A stretch of 64,000 nt of DNA from assembly GCA_928212115.1 (NCBI GenBank), contig CAKMRJ010005523.1:245488509-245552508 (forward strand), in the 5' to 3' direction. Below the pieces are notes generated by a model that searched no databases, was not told the origin of the DNA, and saw nothing but the letters and a program-made list of their open reading frames with translations. Of this stretch, positions 1-12,080 are shown piece after piece. The translations under genes were made by a program, and so were the position numbers. Numbering within the stretch: position 1 is the first letter of the stretch; every line of letters starts with the position of its first letter. The stretch is from Lactuca virosa. Lineage: Eukaryota > Streptophyta > Magnoliopsida > Asterales > Asteraceae.

Positions 1-1757
1 CCAGCATTCTTTAGGCTTCGAAAATCACGTAAATTCTCCTTCTTCCCAGTCATGTGACGAGAGCAACCACTATCAATGTACCATTATTATCTATTGCTCG
101 TCACATAGTACCTACAATCAGTGGAAAAATTTTAGGCACCCAAGGCTTTTTGGGTCCATGGAAATTAGATTTCAATTTCGAATGTAATGAAGGAAACTTT
201 AACCCAATCACAAACTTTGGTTTTGAGACTATCAATTAAGTTTACATCTCATTTAAATGAACCGAAACATAAGATTTTGATGGTTCGAATGTTCACTAAC
301 ATTACCTTCGTATTGTAGTTTGTGAATTACATTCTTTGTTTTGATTACTGTTTCCATGCTTTGACCGATATGTTCGAATCCTTAGAGATAAACTTCCATT
401 TGATGAAGTATTTACATAATTTTCATAGCTTCGTGAATTTGCTCCTTTGAAAATGTATTCGACAGATACATTTTCCTTTGCCTTTTCAAGCCAATGATCA
501 ATGTCTTCCTTGAAGTTATTCCCTTTTCATGTGAAATTTTCATAGTTTCTTTCTTCATATTTGATTGGAAAAATTGGCCTTTTTAGGAACAAAATCAACT
601 TTTGGATTGGTAGAAAAGATTTCAGCATAAGATGTATCAACAGTGGATTTAAAATCTTGACGTTGTGAAAGAATTTTTGATTTGGATTTGATGTATTAGT
701 TTTTGAGACTTTCAAAAATTTTGGTTGTTTATTCACTTCAGACCTTAAATGATTTGATTTTGATGAATGTTGATTATTTGTTGAAAAAGAGGAAGTTTTA
801 GCTTTAAAAAGGTTTTTGGGTGTTTTTAATTCAGACATCTTTTGAGACTCAATAATCTGCCAAAATATTTTCTTCCTAGCTTGTCTTTTTGAAATGTTAT
901 TTTCCTTCGAAAATTTGTCAATTTGATCTTTGAATTCCGTGGAGTTTAGTTTGACACCTTTTCATTTTCCTTTACAACTTGTTTTGAATTCTCTTTTCAA
1001 CTTTTGATTTTTCAACCCATTTTCTTTGCGGTTTTTTACGGTGAAAAACATACGAATTCTTTGTTAGGTTGTTTTCAGCTGTGCTTTGATTTGAAAAGAA
1101 ACCTTCATCAGTTGATTTCAAATTATCTTCTTCAACTAACTTCATTAATTCTGGTTTGATCTTACAAACATTTCCAGTAGTTACGAATATTTGATTTGGA
1201 AAGATGACATCATCTGTACACTTGAAATTTGGATAAACCACAGTATTCGTTTGAAGATAGTGATTACCTTTTTCATTCATCACTTTTTCAAACTTTTGTG
1301 TATCACCATACACTTGATCAACCACTATTCGATGAATTTCTTCTTCCTTTGAATATTTCTTTTCCTTCAAAATTTCTTCTTCTTTTTCATCATCTCTATC
1401 ATCAGTTTGAGCTCTGACATCCACGAAGTCCATATCACAAACTTTTCGAAGTTGAGGGGTATATCAGTTTCTTTCTTAACCATCAGTCCTTAACTTTTTC
1501 TTTCCCTTTAAATGTTGATGTAACATTAACAACAGACAACTGGGAGCAATCAACATCCTCAAGATCACTAATTTCACTATTATTTTGTCAGAATTATCTT
1601 CAATATCAGCAAAATTAGATTGAGAATCAGATGTTGAATTCTCAGTCTTTTTCAAAATTTGAATTTGTTCAGATTTAGTTAAAGTATCATTCACTATGTT
1701 ATAACTCATTCGCATCAAGACATTCATCAATTTTGACATTCCATATTTATATTTCAT
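1..1757 (-). pseudogene. Copia gag-protease spacer and protease start (broken)
   Basis: At 51-83 the minus strand encodes WYIDSGCSRHM, the Copia aspartic protease active-site block with the catalytic D-S-G, followed by TGKKENLRDF. Upstream (972-1433 and 1476-1757) lie acidic, lysine/glutamate-rich open stretches without a recognisable fold; 527-838 is a similar lysine/serine-rich stretch. Such long low-complexity spacers between gag and protease occur in SIRE/Maximus-type elements. The reading frame is broken by several stops and shifts, for instance just upstream of the protease block, so this is a decayed copy. Only the protease call is well supported. Confidence 0.7.
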
Positions 1758-2109
1758 CAGGACTTTGTCAAAATCAGCTATTATTTTCTCACAATCATAC
1801 GAAATATTATCTACCTTAGCTCTTTCGAATGCTAGAAAAGGTAATAATTTTCTATGTTGCTCTTTACTTATTTCACATGAATGATGTAAATCAGTTAATT
1901 TGCCATGAAGTCTCTTAGCAAAATTACAGTATATGTTTTTTGTGCTAGCAAAAGTTTGACTTCATTTGACAAAGTATTTCTATCACCACATATATTCGTT
2001 ATTTGTAATTCTAAACAATCAACTTTACTATTTCATGTCTAATCGCTTTTGGTCTCTAAAACTCCAGGACATACTTGTTGGCCTCATTGCTAGCAGTCAC
2101 AACAATGAA

Positions 2110-3534
2110 TCAAAATAAGTAAACAGTCTCATCAAAAGATATTAGTTTAGAGTCATAAGCATGTGTAGGAATATTAAAAGATTCGAGAATATTACGTACC
2201 TTTGTTGTCATTGGAGATTTGTCTGCTGTCTTGGATACGAAGCATCTTCCTTTCACTTCGAATTCCTCTTCATCTGAGTCCTCCTCCATCTTCGCATACA
2301 TTGCTCCATGTGTTGGATTCTCATTTCTTCATCGTCTGATCCGGATGACCAGATTTGATATGTTCCATCCTCTCCTCCCCTTGCACCGGCTTGCAACCGG
2401 TGATAAATTCTTGGCTTTCGCATGAAACCTCATCAAGCCTCTCTGCATAATAAGCCTCATCTTTGACTTTATTCTTTCTCTCATCCTTCTTCCTAAGCAT
2501 ACAATCATTCGTAAGATGATTGGCTCCATTGCAATAATGACAATCAACACCAGCATCACCTTTTAGCTTTTTCTCACTCTTTCCTTCAGACATTTTCGAA
2601 TCTTTCTTCTCAATTTCTTTTTCTCCTCAACAACAGTTTTACTCATAGTACTTCCTTTACCTCAGCAAGCTTAGCCTTCGGATGAACGGCTTTTTGAAAA
2701 ACTTATTGACACGATTATTCGAGTAAAATGCTATTGCCTCATCATCCGAATTCATGATGAATCCCTCTTCTTCCTCAGAATCACCATTTTCAGCTTCTTT
2801 CTCAGATATCTTTGACACAAGTGCCAATGGACCTCCCAAATTCAGCTTCGTCTCCTCAGCAATTTCATTTACCTCAGTTTCGTTGTGTGTCTTCAACTGA
2901 TTGTACAAATCATTGAGAGTTGATGTATCAAAACTTTGCTGATTCTTCACCATCATACTCACGCTTCTCCATTCTTTTCGAAGACCCATCACAAAAATGA
3001 GATTGAATTCCATTGAAGTCCTGGTAATTCCATAGTGATTACAACGATAGATTAACTCGTTCAGTCGATCATAGTAGACTTCAATTGTTTCACCTTTTTT
3101 GTTGTCTGAAATCTTTCAGCTCAACCAAACACTGTTTGATTGAATTGATTTTTCGTCTTCTCACTTCCTTGAAACTTATCTTTCAGATTGTTCCAGATCT
3201 CCTTTGCAGTTGTACAACTCCTTATATAATTGTACACAACTGGAGGTAAAGCTCCTCGTAATTCCCTCATACACCTCTTCTCCAGTTTCTTCAGACGATC
3301 AGTTTGATTATCAACACCAGAACTTGTAGAAGATGATCCAATTGCTTGAACATTCACCGGAACATTGACATTTCCAATGATACATGACCATAATTCTTCA
3401 TCAAGACCATTCAGATAATCCTGCATACGATCAGCCCACTGATCATAATATTCAGGGATTAGCATTGGAATTTTGGTTGATGATCCTAACAAATGAGAAA
3501 ACGAGGTCATCGAATTGAGATTGAAGCTCGCCAT
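2110..3534 (-). pseudogene. Copia gag (capsid/nucleocapsid), frameshifted
   Basis: The likely start is the ATG at 3534-3532, about 240 bases after the PBS, giving MASFNLN and then the Copia gag N-terminal block with PMLIPEYYDQWADRMQDYL. The capsid (UBN2-like) part continues through 2657-3013 (SMEFNLIFVMGLRKEW). A CX2CX4HX4C zinc knuckle, CHYCNGANHLTNDC, lies in 2321-2593, followed by an acidic tail to 2110. The capsid frame is lost near 3118 and again near 2650-2600 and 2310, so at least three breaks divide the protein. The capsid packages element RNA in the cytoplasm in this family; this copy cannot make an intact one. Confidence 0.8.
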
Positions 3535-3776
3535 TGTTGTATGGAAGATGACTTTGAAATTTTTTAAGAAGATTTGGAAATTTGAAAACAAACTAGTTCA
3601 ATCAAATCGGAATTACAAGAAGAACACTCGATTCAACAATTCAAATGTAGAATCAAATCACAAACTAAAATCTAGACAAATTTTTTGACGATCAAAAAGT
3701 GCGGAAACTTTTGAACCAAAAATTTGATTCAAAAACTTTTTGAATGGATGAAAATCAGATCACAGATGTGATTCCT

Positions 3777-3788
3777 GCTCTGATACCA
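3777..3788 (-). other. Primer binding site (tRNA-iMet type)
   Basis: On the minus strand TGGTATCAGAGC begins two bases after the LTR end. It is complementary to the 3' end of plant initiator tRNA-Met, the usual primer for reverse transcription in Copia and many Gypsy elements. Confidence 0.9.
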
Positions 3789-3790
3789 AT

Positions 3791-4112
3791 TGAAGAATCA
3801 AAGAATCGAGTATAAAATGAATCAGAGTGTCGAATCAAGTAAGAAAGCAAAATTGAACACCGAATGTAAATATGATCTTGTTTCAGCTCTATTACGCTTT
3901 CGAATGTTTACAGAGTACAAAGACAGGTCTGTAAAAACTCTTATCTAACTCTAGTAAATATCCCTATTTATAGGGAACAGAAAGCGTACAAAAAATATAC
4001 TAAGGCATAGACACTAAAGTTTCGAATAAAAGCGCCTTAGAAAAATACGTTACAAAACATTCGAAGAGGCAAAATATATTTCGACTAATTACAACATTTT
4101 AACCCTTACAGC
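3791..4112 (-). repeat. 5' LTR of the Copia element (322 bp)
   Basis: On the minus strand it begins TGTAAGGG and ends TTCA, giving the TG...CA termini of an LTR, and is followed by the PBS. A TATA box (TATAAATA) lies at 3965-3972 on the minus strand, so transcription would run leftward into gag. The partner 3' LTR is outside the window. Confidence 0.88.
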
Positions 4113-4113
4113 T

Positions 4114-5115
4114 ATGTTAGCAGAATTAAGGGAGGAAATGAGGCAGATGTTGCACGAAAATAGGGACAAACCTACCATGACCATTGAGCAACCCGAGCTG
4201 ATTCCCGAGCAATCGAAGGAATGGAACTATAGCCGCCATGTGAGTCAAGTTGGGACTCAAGGAGAACGAAGGAATGACCCGGAGAGGGGAAACGAAAAGG
4301 ATGGGCGGATGTATAAGAATTTCTTGAGTGTGAAGCCACCAAGTCTCTCAGGAAGCCCAAAGTATGTTGAGATTATGGATTGGATCTCCGAAATGGAGAT
4401 GGTGTTCGAGAGCTGCAGCTGTAGCGAGAAACAGAAAACTGTCTTTGCAGTTAGGCAACTGAAAACTGGAGTCTTGAGCTGGTGGAAGCTATTGGCGGAT
4501 ACAATGCCACGAGGAGAAGCCCGGAAGATGTCATGGGATGAGTTCTTGGAACAACTGAAGATGCAGTACTGTTCAGAGATAGATCTGATTGATTTGAACA
4601 ATGAGTTCCAAAACTTGAAGAAGGGGAGAATAAGCATTGACGACTATGCTACCACATTCACTGAGAAGATGAAGTTATTTCCATACCTGGTGCCAACCGA
4701 ACTCTCCAAAATTGAGAGGTTCGCAAATGGACTGCCAGCCGACTTTGGCCCGACGGTCAAGATAGCAACCACTCTGAAATCAGTTGTTCGAGCAGCTAAG
4801 AATGTGTAGACCCACCAGAAGGAAAGGGGTCTGGAGAGGGCCGAGGTTGGTGAGAAAAGGAAATTTGATGGATCCTCGAGGTCCAGCAAAAAGAGTAAAT
4901 TCTCGAAGTCTGGTTCGAGAGGAGGAGGAGCCGAAGCAAAATGGTGCGACAAATGCAAGAAGAAGCACCAAGGAAAATGTGACGGAGGGGGTCACCTATT
5001 TCAAATGTGGAAAGCCCGGGCACTATGCCAACGAGTGCACGTTCACTAAGAAGGTCTGTTATGAGTGCAACGAGCAAGGGCACATTTCGAGGGACTGCCC
5101 GAGGAAGAAGGAGGC
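4114..5115 (+). pseudogene. Gypsy gag: capsid and zinc knuckles
   Basis: The capsid domain (Retrotrans_gag type) lies in the first 230 codons, with the conserved SWWKLLADTMPRGEA segment and a downstream FTEKMKLFPYLVP block. The frame probably began further upstream, before the Copia insertion, so the ATG at 4114 is not the true start. A TAG at 4807-4809 ends the capsid frame. The same frame then reads on through a first cysteine cluster (WCDKCKKKHQGKC), and an apparent extra G in the G run near 4985 shifts it. In the new frame are YFKCGKPGHYANEC, with the first knuckle cysteine lost to tyrosine, and an intact CYECNEQGHISRDC. Confidence 0.85.
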
Positions 5116-7057
5116 AGGAAGACCCAACATTCCACCAAAGCTGAAGGCCAGAGCCTTCAAGATGACGCTCGAAGCTACAAAGGAGGCAGCATATGTCGCT
5201 TCAGCTACCTTCCTTGTAAATCGTTTGACTGCCAATATACTGTTTGATTCCGGAGCAAACTACTCCTTTGTGTCACATAAGTTTGGTGGGAAACTAGCAT
5301 TGCCTGTAGAAAAACTTAATAATGCCCTAATTGTGGAAGTTGCCAGTGGAAAATTCGTACCTGTTAGTGATCGTATTAGGAACATCGTCATCGACCTAAA
5401 CGGAAACGAATTCCACGAAGAGTTGTTGCCCATAGAGTTGAACGGTTTTGACATCGTTCTGGGAATGGATTGGCTTCGCGCCAACGATGCTGAGATTCTT
5501 TGCAGGAAGAAGATAGTAAGGGTGAACCCACCTGGAAAAGAGTCATTTATGGCGTACGGGGACAAACACAGAGTAAATTCTGGAATCATCTCCCTGATGA
5601 AAGCCAGGAAATGTTTGTTCAAGGGATGTGCATCGTACTTGGCATTCGTGATCGATGCAAAGAAGGAGAAAAAGGAGGTGCAGAGTATACCAGTGATGTG
5701 TGATTATCCAGAAGTCGTTCCCGAAGATCTTCCCGGATTACCACCTGATAGACAAGTAGAGTTCAGAATAGACTTGTTACCAGGAACAACACCGATAGCG
5801 AAGGCACCGTACCGATTGGCACCAACAGAGATGAAGGAGCTTATGACGCAACTTCAGGAGTTGTTGGACAACGGTTTCATTCGACCTAGTTCATCACCCT
5901 GGGGAGCTCCGGTGCTATTCGTGAAGAAGAAAGATGGAAGCTAGAGAATGTGTATAGACTACAGAGAGCTGAACAAGGCAACGGTAAATAACAAGTATCC
6001 ATTGCCAAGGATTGATGACATATTCGATCAGCTGCAAGGTTTAAGCTATTTCTCAAAGATCGATCTCGGGTCAGGATATCATCAGCTAAAGGTAAGAGAG
6101 CAGGATATTGAGAAGACTGCATTCAGAACAAGATATGGACACTATGAGTTCTTGGTTATGTAATTTGGACTAACCAATGATCCAGCAGCGTTCATGGATT
6201 TGATGAATAGGGTTTGTAAACCATTCCTCGATAAATCTGTGATAGTGTTCATAGATGACATTCTGATTTACTCGAAAAGTCAAGAGGAGCATGGCAGACA
6301 CTTGCGGGAAGTGTTAGAAGTATTGAAGAAGGAGAGGTTGTATGCAAAGTTCTCCAACTGTGATTTATGGATCCGAAGTCCAATTCTTGGGTCATGTGGT
6401 TAACCAAGAAGGGATAATGGTTGACCCAGCAAATATCGAAGCTGTGATAAAGTGGGAACGACCGAAAAGTCCCACGGAAATTCGAAGCTTTTTGGGACTA
6501 GCCGGATATTATCGAAGGTTTATCCAAGGCTTTTCTTCGATAACTGCTCCATTGACAGATTTGACCCACAAAGGAGCTACTTATACATGGAGTGAGAAGC
6601 ACGAAGAAGCATTCGAGAAGCTAAAGAAGAAATTATGTGAAGCACCGATTCTTTCTCTACCCAATGGAGTTGAAGACTTCGTGGTCTATAGTGACGCATC
6701 TGGAGTCGGGTTGGGATGTGTTCTGACCCAAAGAGAAAAGGTGATAGCATATGCATCTCGACAATTGAAGGAGCATGAAAAGAACTACCCCACTCATGAT
6801 CTGGAGTTGGCAGCAGTAGTTTTTCCCTTAAAGATATGAATTACCTCTATGGCACGAAGTGCAAGCTTTTCACTGATCATAAGAGTCTCTAGTATCTCTT
6901 TAATCAGAAGGAATTGAACATGAGACAACGACGCTGGCTAGAGTTACTCAAGGACTACGACTGTGAGATACTTTACTACCCCGGTAAAGCAAATGTTGTT
7001 GATGATGCTGTAAGTCGAAAAGTCAATCTTGAAAGAAAAAGGCCAAGAGCGTTGAGA
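5116..7057 (+). pseudogene. Gypsy protease, reverse transcriptase, RNase H (broken)
   Basis: The protease active site is LFDSGANYSFVSH near 5245-5285, followed by IVLGMDW. RT starts near 5700 (PEDLPGLPPDRQVEF) and includes FIRPSSSPWGAPVLFVKKKDGS, then a TAG at 5942-5944. RT continues in the same frame with the CIDYRELN block, breaks at TAA 6161-6163, and resumes with the catalytic FIDDILIYS. A frameshift near 6360 moves the frame ahead of the FLGLAGYYRRF block. RNase H begins at VVYSDASGVGLGC; a small deletion near 6837 removes residues and shifts the frame, and TAG codons follow at 6890-6892 and 7058-7060. The domains are clear but no functional RT can be read. Confidence 0.88.
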
Positions 7058-7060
7058 TAG

Positions 7061-8506
7061 AAGTTGTCTCGACGATTGTGGAAAGTATCAGGAAAGCTCA
7101 AGAAGAAGCTTCAGAGAAGAATGACCGAAAGGAAGAACGTTTGGGCAAAAACGTTAGTGTTCGGTACAAACAGTCAAGGACTGAAGGTATTCCAAGATCG
7201 GATTTGGGTACCTAAGACGGGGGGAATAAGAGATCTTCTAATGGAAGAAGCACACAAGACCATGTACTCGATTCATCCCGGTAGCACTAAAATGTATAGG
7301 GACCTAAAACCCTACTACTGGTGGCCGACGATGAAGCTCGATGTTGCAAAGTATGTGGCCGAGTGTGTAACTTGTGCAAGAGTCAAGGCACAACATCAGA
7401 AACCATACGGGAGTTTAGAACCCTTACCTGTACCCATGGGTAAATGGGAAGACATCACCATGGATTTTGTGACTAAACTACCCAGGACGAAGAACGGTCA
7501 CGACATGATTTGGGTAGTCGTGGATCGATTCACCAAGAGTGCATACTTCATAGCAGCCAACGAGAGGTGGACTATGGATAAGCTTGCAAATGCTTATGTG
7601 AAGGAAGTGGTAAGACTTCACGGTATTCCTCTAACGATTGTATCAGATCGTGATAGTCGTTTCACGTCGAGGTTTTGGAGGAGTCTACAAGAGGAATTGG
7701 GTATGAAGTTGTGTCTGAGTACAGCTTACCATCCGCAGACTGATGGTCAGAGCGAAAGAACGATTCAAACACTGGAAGATATGTTGAGAGCATGTACCCT
7801 GGAGTTCTAAGGGAACTGGGACGAGCACTTACCTCTGGTAGAATTTTCCTACAACAATAGTTTTCACTCAAGCATCAAGATGGCACCTTATCAAGCTTTG
7901 TACGGACAGAAGTGTCGTACGCCATCTTGTTGGCTTGAGGCTGGAGAAAAGCAGTTTATGGGCCCCGAGATAGTCCATGAGACTGCTGAGAAGCTGAAGG
8001 TGATCAGGGAAAGGATGTTAACAGCTCAGGATCGTCAGAAGAGCTATGCTGACAAGAAAAGACGACCGATGACCTTCGAAGTCGGGGATTCGGTTTTGCT
8101 TAAAGTCTCACCGTGGAAGGGACTTATAAGATTCCGGAAACGAGGAAAGTTGAGTCCAAGGCTTATTGGACCGTTCAAAGTTCTTCAGAAGATTGGGAAC
8201 CAAGCTTACAAGCTCGAATTACCCGAAGAACTAGATGGTATTCATAACACTTTCCATGTATGTTATTTGAGGAAGTTCACGGGAAAAGTTCCCAACATAA
8301 TTCCGATCTCAGAGTTAAGAATGGATGAAAACAAGAGGCTGATTGAAGAGCCCGAGGCAATTGTTGACTGTAAGACTAAGAAGTTACGACGCAAGATGGT
8401 CGACTTAGTGCTAGTCCGTTGGAAACATTCGAATGGGCCGAATCTCACCTGGGAAACAGAGAGTAACATGATGAGTCGCTACCCACATCTGTTTGTTGAT
8501 GCATGA
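7061..8506 (+). pseudogene. Gypsy integrase with chromodomain-like C-terminus
   Basis: The zinc-binding N-terminus (SIHPGSTKMY ... CVTCARVK) is followed by the DDE core: D in TMDFVTKLP, D in SDRDSRFTSRFW, E in GQSERTIQTLEDML. A TAA at 7808-7810 interrupts it, but the same frame continues as LVEFSYNNSF and, from 7880, MAPYQALYGQKCRTPSC. The C-terminal part has the GPFKVLQKIG and LPEELDGIHNTFHVCYL blocks and ends with LVRWKHSNGPNLTWE, a chromodomain-like segment thought to steer integration towards particular chromatin in this family. The stop at 8504-8506 is 34 bases before the LTR. Confidence 0.88.
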
Positions 8507-8526
8507 TTCCGGGAGGGAATCATCCT

Positions 8527-8540
8527 AAGGGGGAGAGAAT
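8527..8540 (+). other. Polypurine tract
   Basis: The purine-rich run AAGGGGGAGAGAAT lies immediately upstream of the 3' LTR and fits the primer for plus-strand DNA synthesis. Confidence 0.8.
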
Positions 8541-11011
8541 TGTGATGCCTGTGTTTCAGGGCTAAGTAGTAGTAGATGATGTAATAGTCTAGATCAACAA
8601 TTGTAACTCTTTTTGAAGTAATAAAGATGAAATATTGGAGTATTATGTGAATTATGTGAATTTATATGCTTATTATTTATTTATAAATGTATGATAAATA
8701 AAGGATAAAAATAAGCGTCAAAATTAAAGTGTGAGATAAACCCGATATCTCTACATAAAGTTGTAGTGGTCGAAACAAGGATTCCGGGGATATAAAAAAC
8801 GCTGAAATCCGAGTTATAACGAAGAAGTTATGACCCGTCGAAGTTTCGCGACGGAACCGGCACGGCACCTGGAAGCGTAAATAGTGAATTTATGATAGAG
8901 CAACTTTTATCCTTAGCGATCTAAACGGAAGTCGTAGAAAACGTTAAACCGAGAGCGTCCATAAAAAGAACGCCTAAATCTGACTTCGTATGAGGAAGTT
9001 ATGATTTTTCAAAGTTTCGGCTTAGCAGTGTACAGCCCGAAGTTCGAATATTAGATCAAGCGGTTTCTAGCCGACACAACCTAAACGAGAATCGAAGATC
9101 TCGTTAATAGTAGCGTAACGATAAAAAGACAGACGAAAACGGACATCGGATGAAGGATTTATGAATTTTTAACGGACAAATCATGTCCCAGCCTGTTAAA
9201 AATACAACTTTTAAAATAAATTTAAAATTAGCCGACGGAGTCTATACGAAAGTTGTCGAGTACGTTCCCGGCTACGCATGGATATAAAGAACGTCGAAAA
9301 CGGAGCTCGTATGCGAAATATACGAATTTTTGAAGTCGGAATTAGAAATTGCAAAGTCTGTTGCAAGAACGATGACGTGGCAAGATCCCAGCCATCCATC
9401 GCTGATCTCAGAACTCATTTCGGATTGAGGACACCTAGCCTCGCTACGCATCGCGTACAAGGAGCGCCTCGCGTTTGGAACCCTTGGACTTGGATGAACC
9501 ACGTCGCACCATGGAACTTCGGACAGGTGGCTGTACGAGCGCTGAGCGTAACCGAGGAGCGCCCCGCGCAGGTCCGAGGAGCACAGCGCGTTCCCAATAG
9601 CTCCGGCCTATAAATAGGATGCGAGATTTCTCGGATTTTCACACCAAAACCTCTTCTCTCTCTCACTACTTTCTCTCTCTAGACTACCCTAACCCCCCCC
9701 CCCTAAAGCCTAGGTAACCCCCCTAGCACCCGAAGGAAGCCCCGAGGCTCCCGGAGTCCCGAGAAAAAGGGTCTTTCGGTTCGGAAAGGTTGCTCCAAGC
9801 AAAGCCCGGTTTTCTATAAAACCCGTTGTAAGTGAGCTACGCCTACGCTATTTTTAATATGGCTTCTAATTAATTATAGTAACATTATTAGGACCTTAAA
9901 ATAATTATTTGGGCTATTATTATGAGTTATATAAGATTGTTGTTTAACGCTTATATAATACTAATAATAGCTAGGCTTTTAATTAGTCGTGGTTAACGTT
10001 AGACTAAACCCTAGTGGTATTGATACTAGGTTTTGTCAAGGGAAAATTGTTTTGAGATAACGAAGCTTTTTCTGAGTTCGATATCGCCACCTTAACAAAT
10101 GAGTGCATAGTCCCTTTCATCTTACACATAGATATGAAGTATTTTAATAAAAATTACGTGCTATGCGTACATATTGTCTGAATACTTGCTGTCTATGCTG
10201 GGTGAAAGATTTTTATACATGTTTTAAATGATTTAAACTGTATATGTATTTTATATCTACAAAAATGTTGGGGTAAAACATGGGTAGATGTAATAGACGA
10301 TGTGTGATAAAATGATGAGAGGCCTCGATGTTTTTATTGTTGATTCTGTCATCTAGCGGAGTATGGATGACGACCACGGACTATTCTAGACAGTCCAGTG
10401 GAACACTAGCAGGCTCGCAACCTGTAGGTGTTTGTGAACGATGTGTTCACCGGTGTACTCCATCCCCCTCATGGTTGCCTTAAGGACATTTATTGCTGAG
10501 GAATCCCCTTAGCAGTAGTGTCCATCCCGATGATGATCCTTAGGCTAGGTCCCTTATGATAGGTGTTTAGGGACATAAAGTTAGGATAACGGGAACGGGT
10601 AATCGGGTTATTGTTGGTTGATGAAATTAAATAACTTATTTATTGTGGGTTGTAAAACCTATGTGCTAACCAGGCTTCCAAGCCTGACCTACTCAGTTTC
10701 ATGTATTACAGGTAGTGGCGTTCGAGCATAGATGTGATGTTTTGGATGAGGGATTACGGATATAGGCCTATAGATATGAAATAATGTAGTAAGGCTTATA
10801 ATGTACTGTTTATGCTTTTGATCTGTATCGAACATGACATCCTGATTCTTTTTAATGAAATACATTTCTACGAAAATGCTTTGATAAATCTTTATCATAT
10901 TTTTATTTTGGGAACAAATTCCGCAACACTTTTATGTAAAATGTTACTCTGATTTTCAAACAAGCATAAACAAAATCGGTCTTTTCTGGCCATGAAAATG
11001 GGGATGTCACA
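8541..11011 (+). repeat. 3' LTR of the first Gypsy element (about 2.47 kb)
   Basis: It begins TGTGATGCC right after the polypurine tract and ends GATGTCACA, so the TGTGA/TCACA ends are inverted copies. A TATA box TATAAATA at 9609-9616 is followed by a CT-rich stretch, consistent with a promoter and start site in the LTR. A C run lies near 9690. Short open stretches inside it (for example 9278-9613) have no recognisable protein and I treat them as chance. The exact right edge could be 11011 or 11013. Confidence 0.83.
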
Positions 11012-11299
11012 CAACCACTTGCCTACTTTCATCTAGTGAGATTCAACCAATCCAATTCATATTACTCTTAATATATAATTGCTCCCACAATTATAACTGA
11101 CTATGAACTTTTAGAATAATAACATTATTCATGGATTAAACATGTTAATATAGAACACAACAAGTATTAATGTGATGACTGTATCCCAATATATCATAAC
11201 ATTATCTAATTTGTTGTTATAATGTTCCAATATCCAAATACTAAATCCAAATCAAAATCCCATTTCTAAAATAAAAAAGTCTTATATCTGAAGTGTGAC

Positions 11300-12080
11300 A
11301 TTTCATACTTAGCTCAAAAGAATAACTTTACCAATGGGTTTGGCAAAATTGCTTTGTGTGAATTTTGCGAATACTATGATCTCCATATTTGACTTTACTC
11401 TAAGTATAGCTAAAATATCTTGGAGAATATGATTGGTGTTCTTTCGTGATATAGAGTCTCTTATCTTGATTAAGTATACTCTCGAAGTCACAAAGATTTC
11501 TATGTGATTCTTGAATAGTAGAAATCAAAATAGTTTTTCAATGATCTCATTCATCCAATCATATTTGAATTCAACTTCTAAAGTAGTGTATTCTTATTAT
11601 GTAGTAGATTGTGTCATTATGTTTTGCTTGGACCTCATTCCAACAAAAGCGTATTCTTCATTACATAATGAAGTCAAAATCCAATTATAATTGATAATTA
11701 TTTATATATGTTTAGAAATTAACATCCTGTGTAGCTCTTTCCATAAAGATCCTTTCTAAACTGATTGTCTCATATACTTTCTCTTAGTTCTTCTTAAGTA
11801 CTCTTAGAATGCTCTCTTAGTCATTCAATGACTTAACCATGTATTCAATTAGTATCCTATGACATGTTTACAACATGATCAAATACCATGTCCTATGCAT
11901 AATATGGCGTAAATGATGAATTCATTTGTCAAGCAAATTGAATATAAATCATTTCATCTAGTTCAAACCTATGAGCTAGGTACTTTTGAGGCTAGCTCAA
12001 AATGATGGCATATGACAATGCCAAGAATACTTCAAAAGAATCTTGTGTCTTGATCCCTTTCAAGATATTGTCAATATATG
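11300..12080 (-). pseudogene. Copia RT/RNase H remnants
   Basis: Near 12080-12000 the minus strand reads YIDNILKGIKTQDSFEVF, which aligns by eye with the conserved segment after the Copia RT catalytic region. Around 11660-11600 SKQNIMTQSTT is followed by two stops and EYTTLE, matching the RNase H SKQ...STTEAEY motif. 11491-11309 reads like the RNase H tail and the end of pol. Frames change between pieces. The family match is by pattern only. Confidence 0.55.

Larger units (their letters stand above)
1..4112 (-). mobile_element. Ty1/Copia retrotransposon, 5' part (runs off window)
   Basis: Read on the minus strand the element starts at 4112 with an LTR, followed by a tRNA-Met-type primer binding site, a Copia gag, a long charged spacer and the beginning of the protease at the window edge. 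Reverse transcriptase and integrase would lie to the left, outside the window. The large gag plus long spacer before the protease recalls the SIRE/Maximus group; that assignment is inference. The LTR edge at 4112 abuts Gypsy gag coding sequence directly, so this copy inserted into the Gypsy element to its right. The matching left junction is not visible. Confidence 0.85.
4113..11011 (+). mobile_element. Ty3/Gypsy chromovirus-like element, 5' end missing
   Basis: This plus-strand element runs from mid-gag to the end of a 2.5 kb 3' LTR. Domain order is gag, zinc knuckles, protease, RT, RNase H, integrase, chromodomain-like C-terminus, then polypurine tract and LTR. The 5' LTR, PBS and gag N-terminus are separated off by the Copia insertion ending at 4112 and should lie left of the window. 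Long LTRs and the chromodomain-like tail suggest the Tekay/Del group (inference). Multiple stops and shifts make it non-autonomous. Confidence 0.88.

Noticed and set aside
54..239. Open frame of 61 codons on the plus strand
   Set aside because: It lies opposite the Copia protease block; the minus-strand reading with the D-S-G active site is the real signal.
9278..9613. 111-codon frame in the first Gypsy 3' LTR
   Set aside because: It spans the promoter region of the LTR, overlaps opposite-strand frames of similar length and matches no known protein type.
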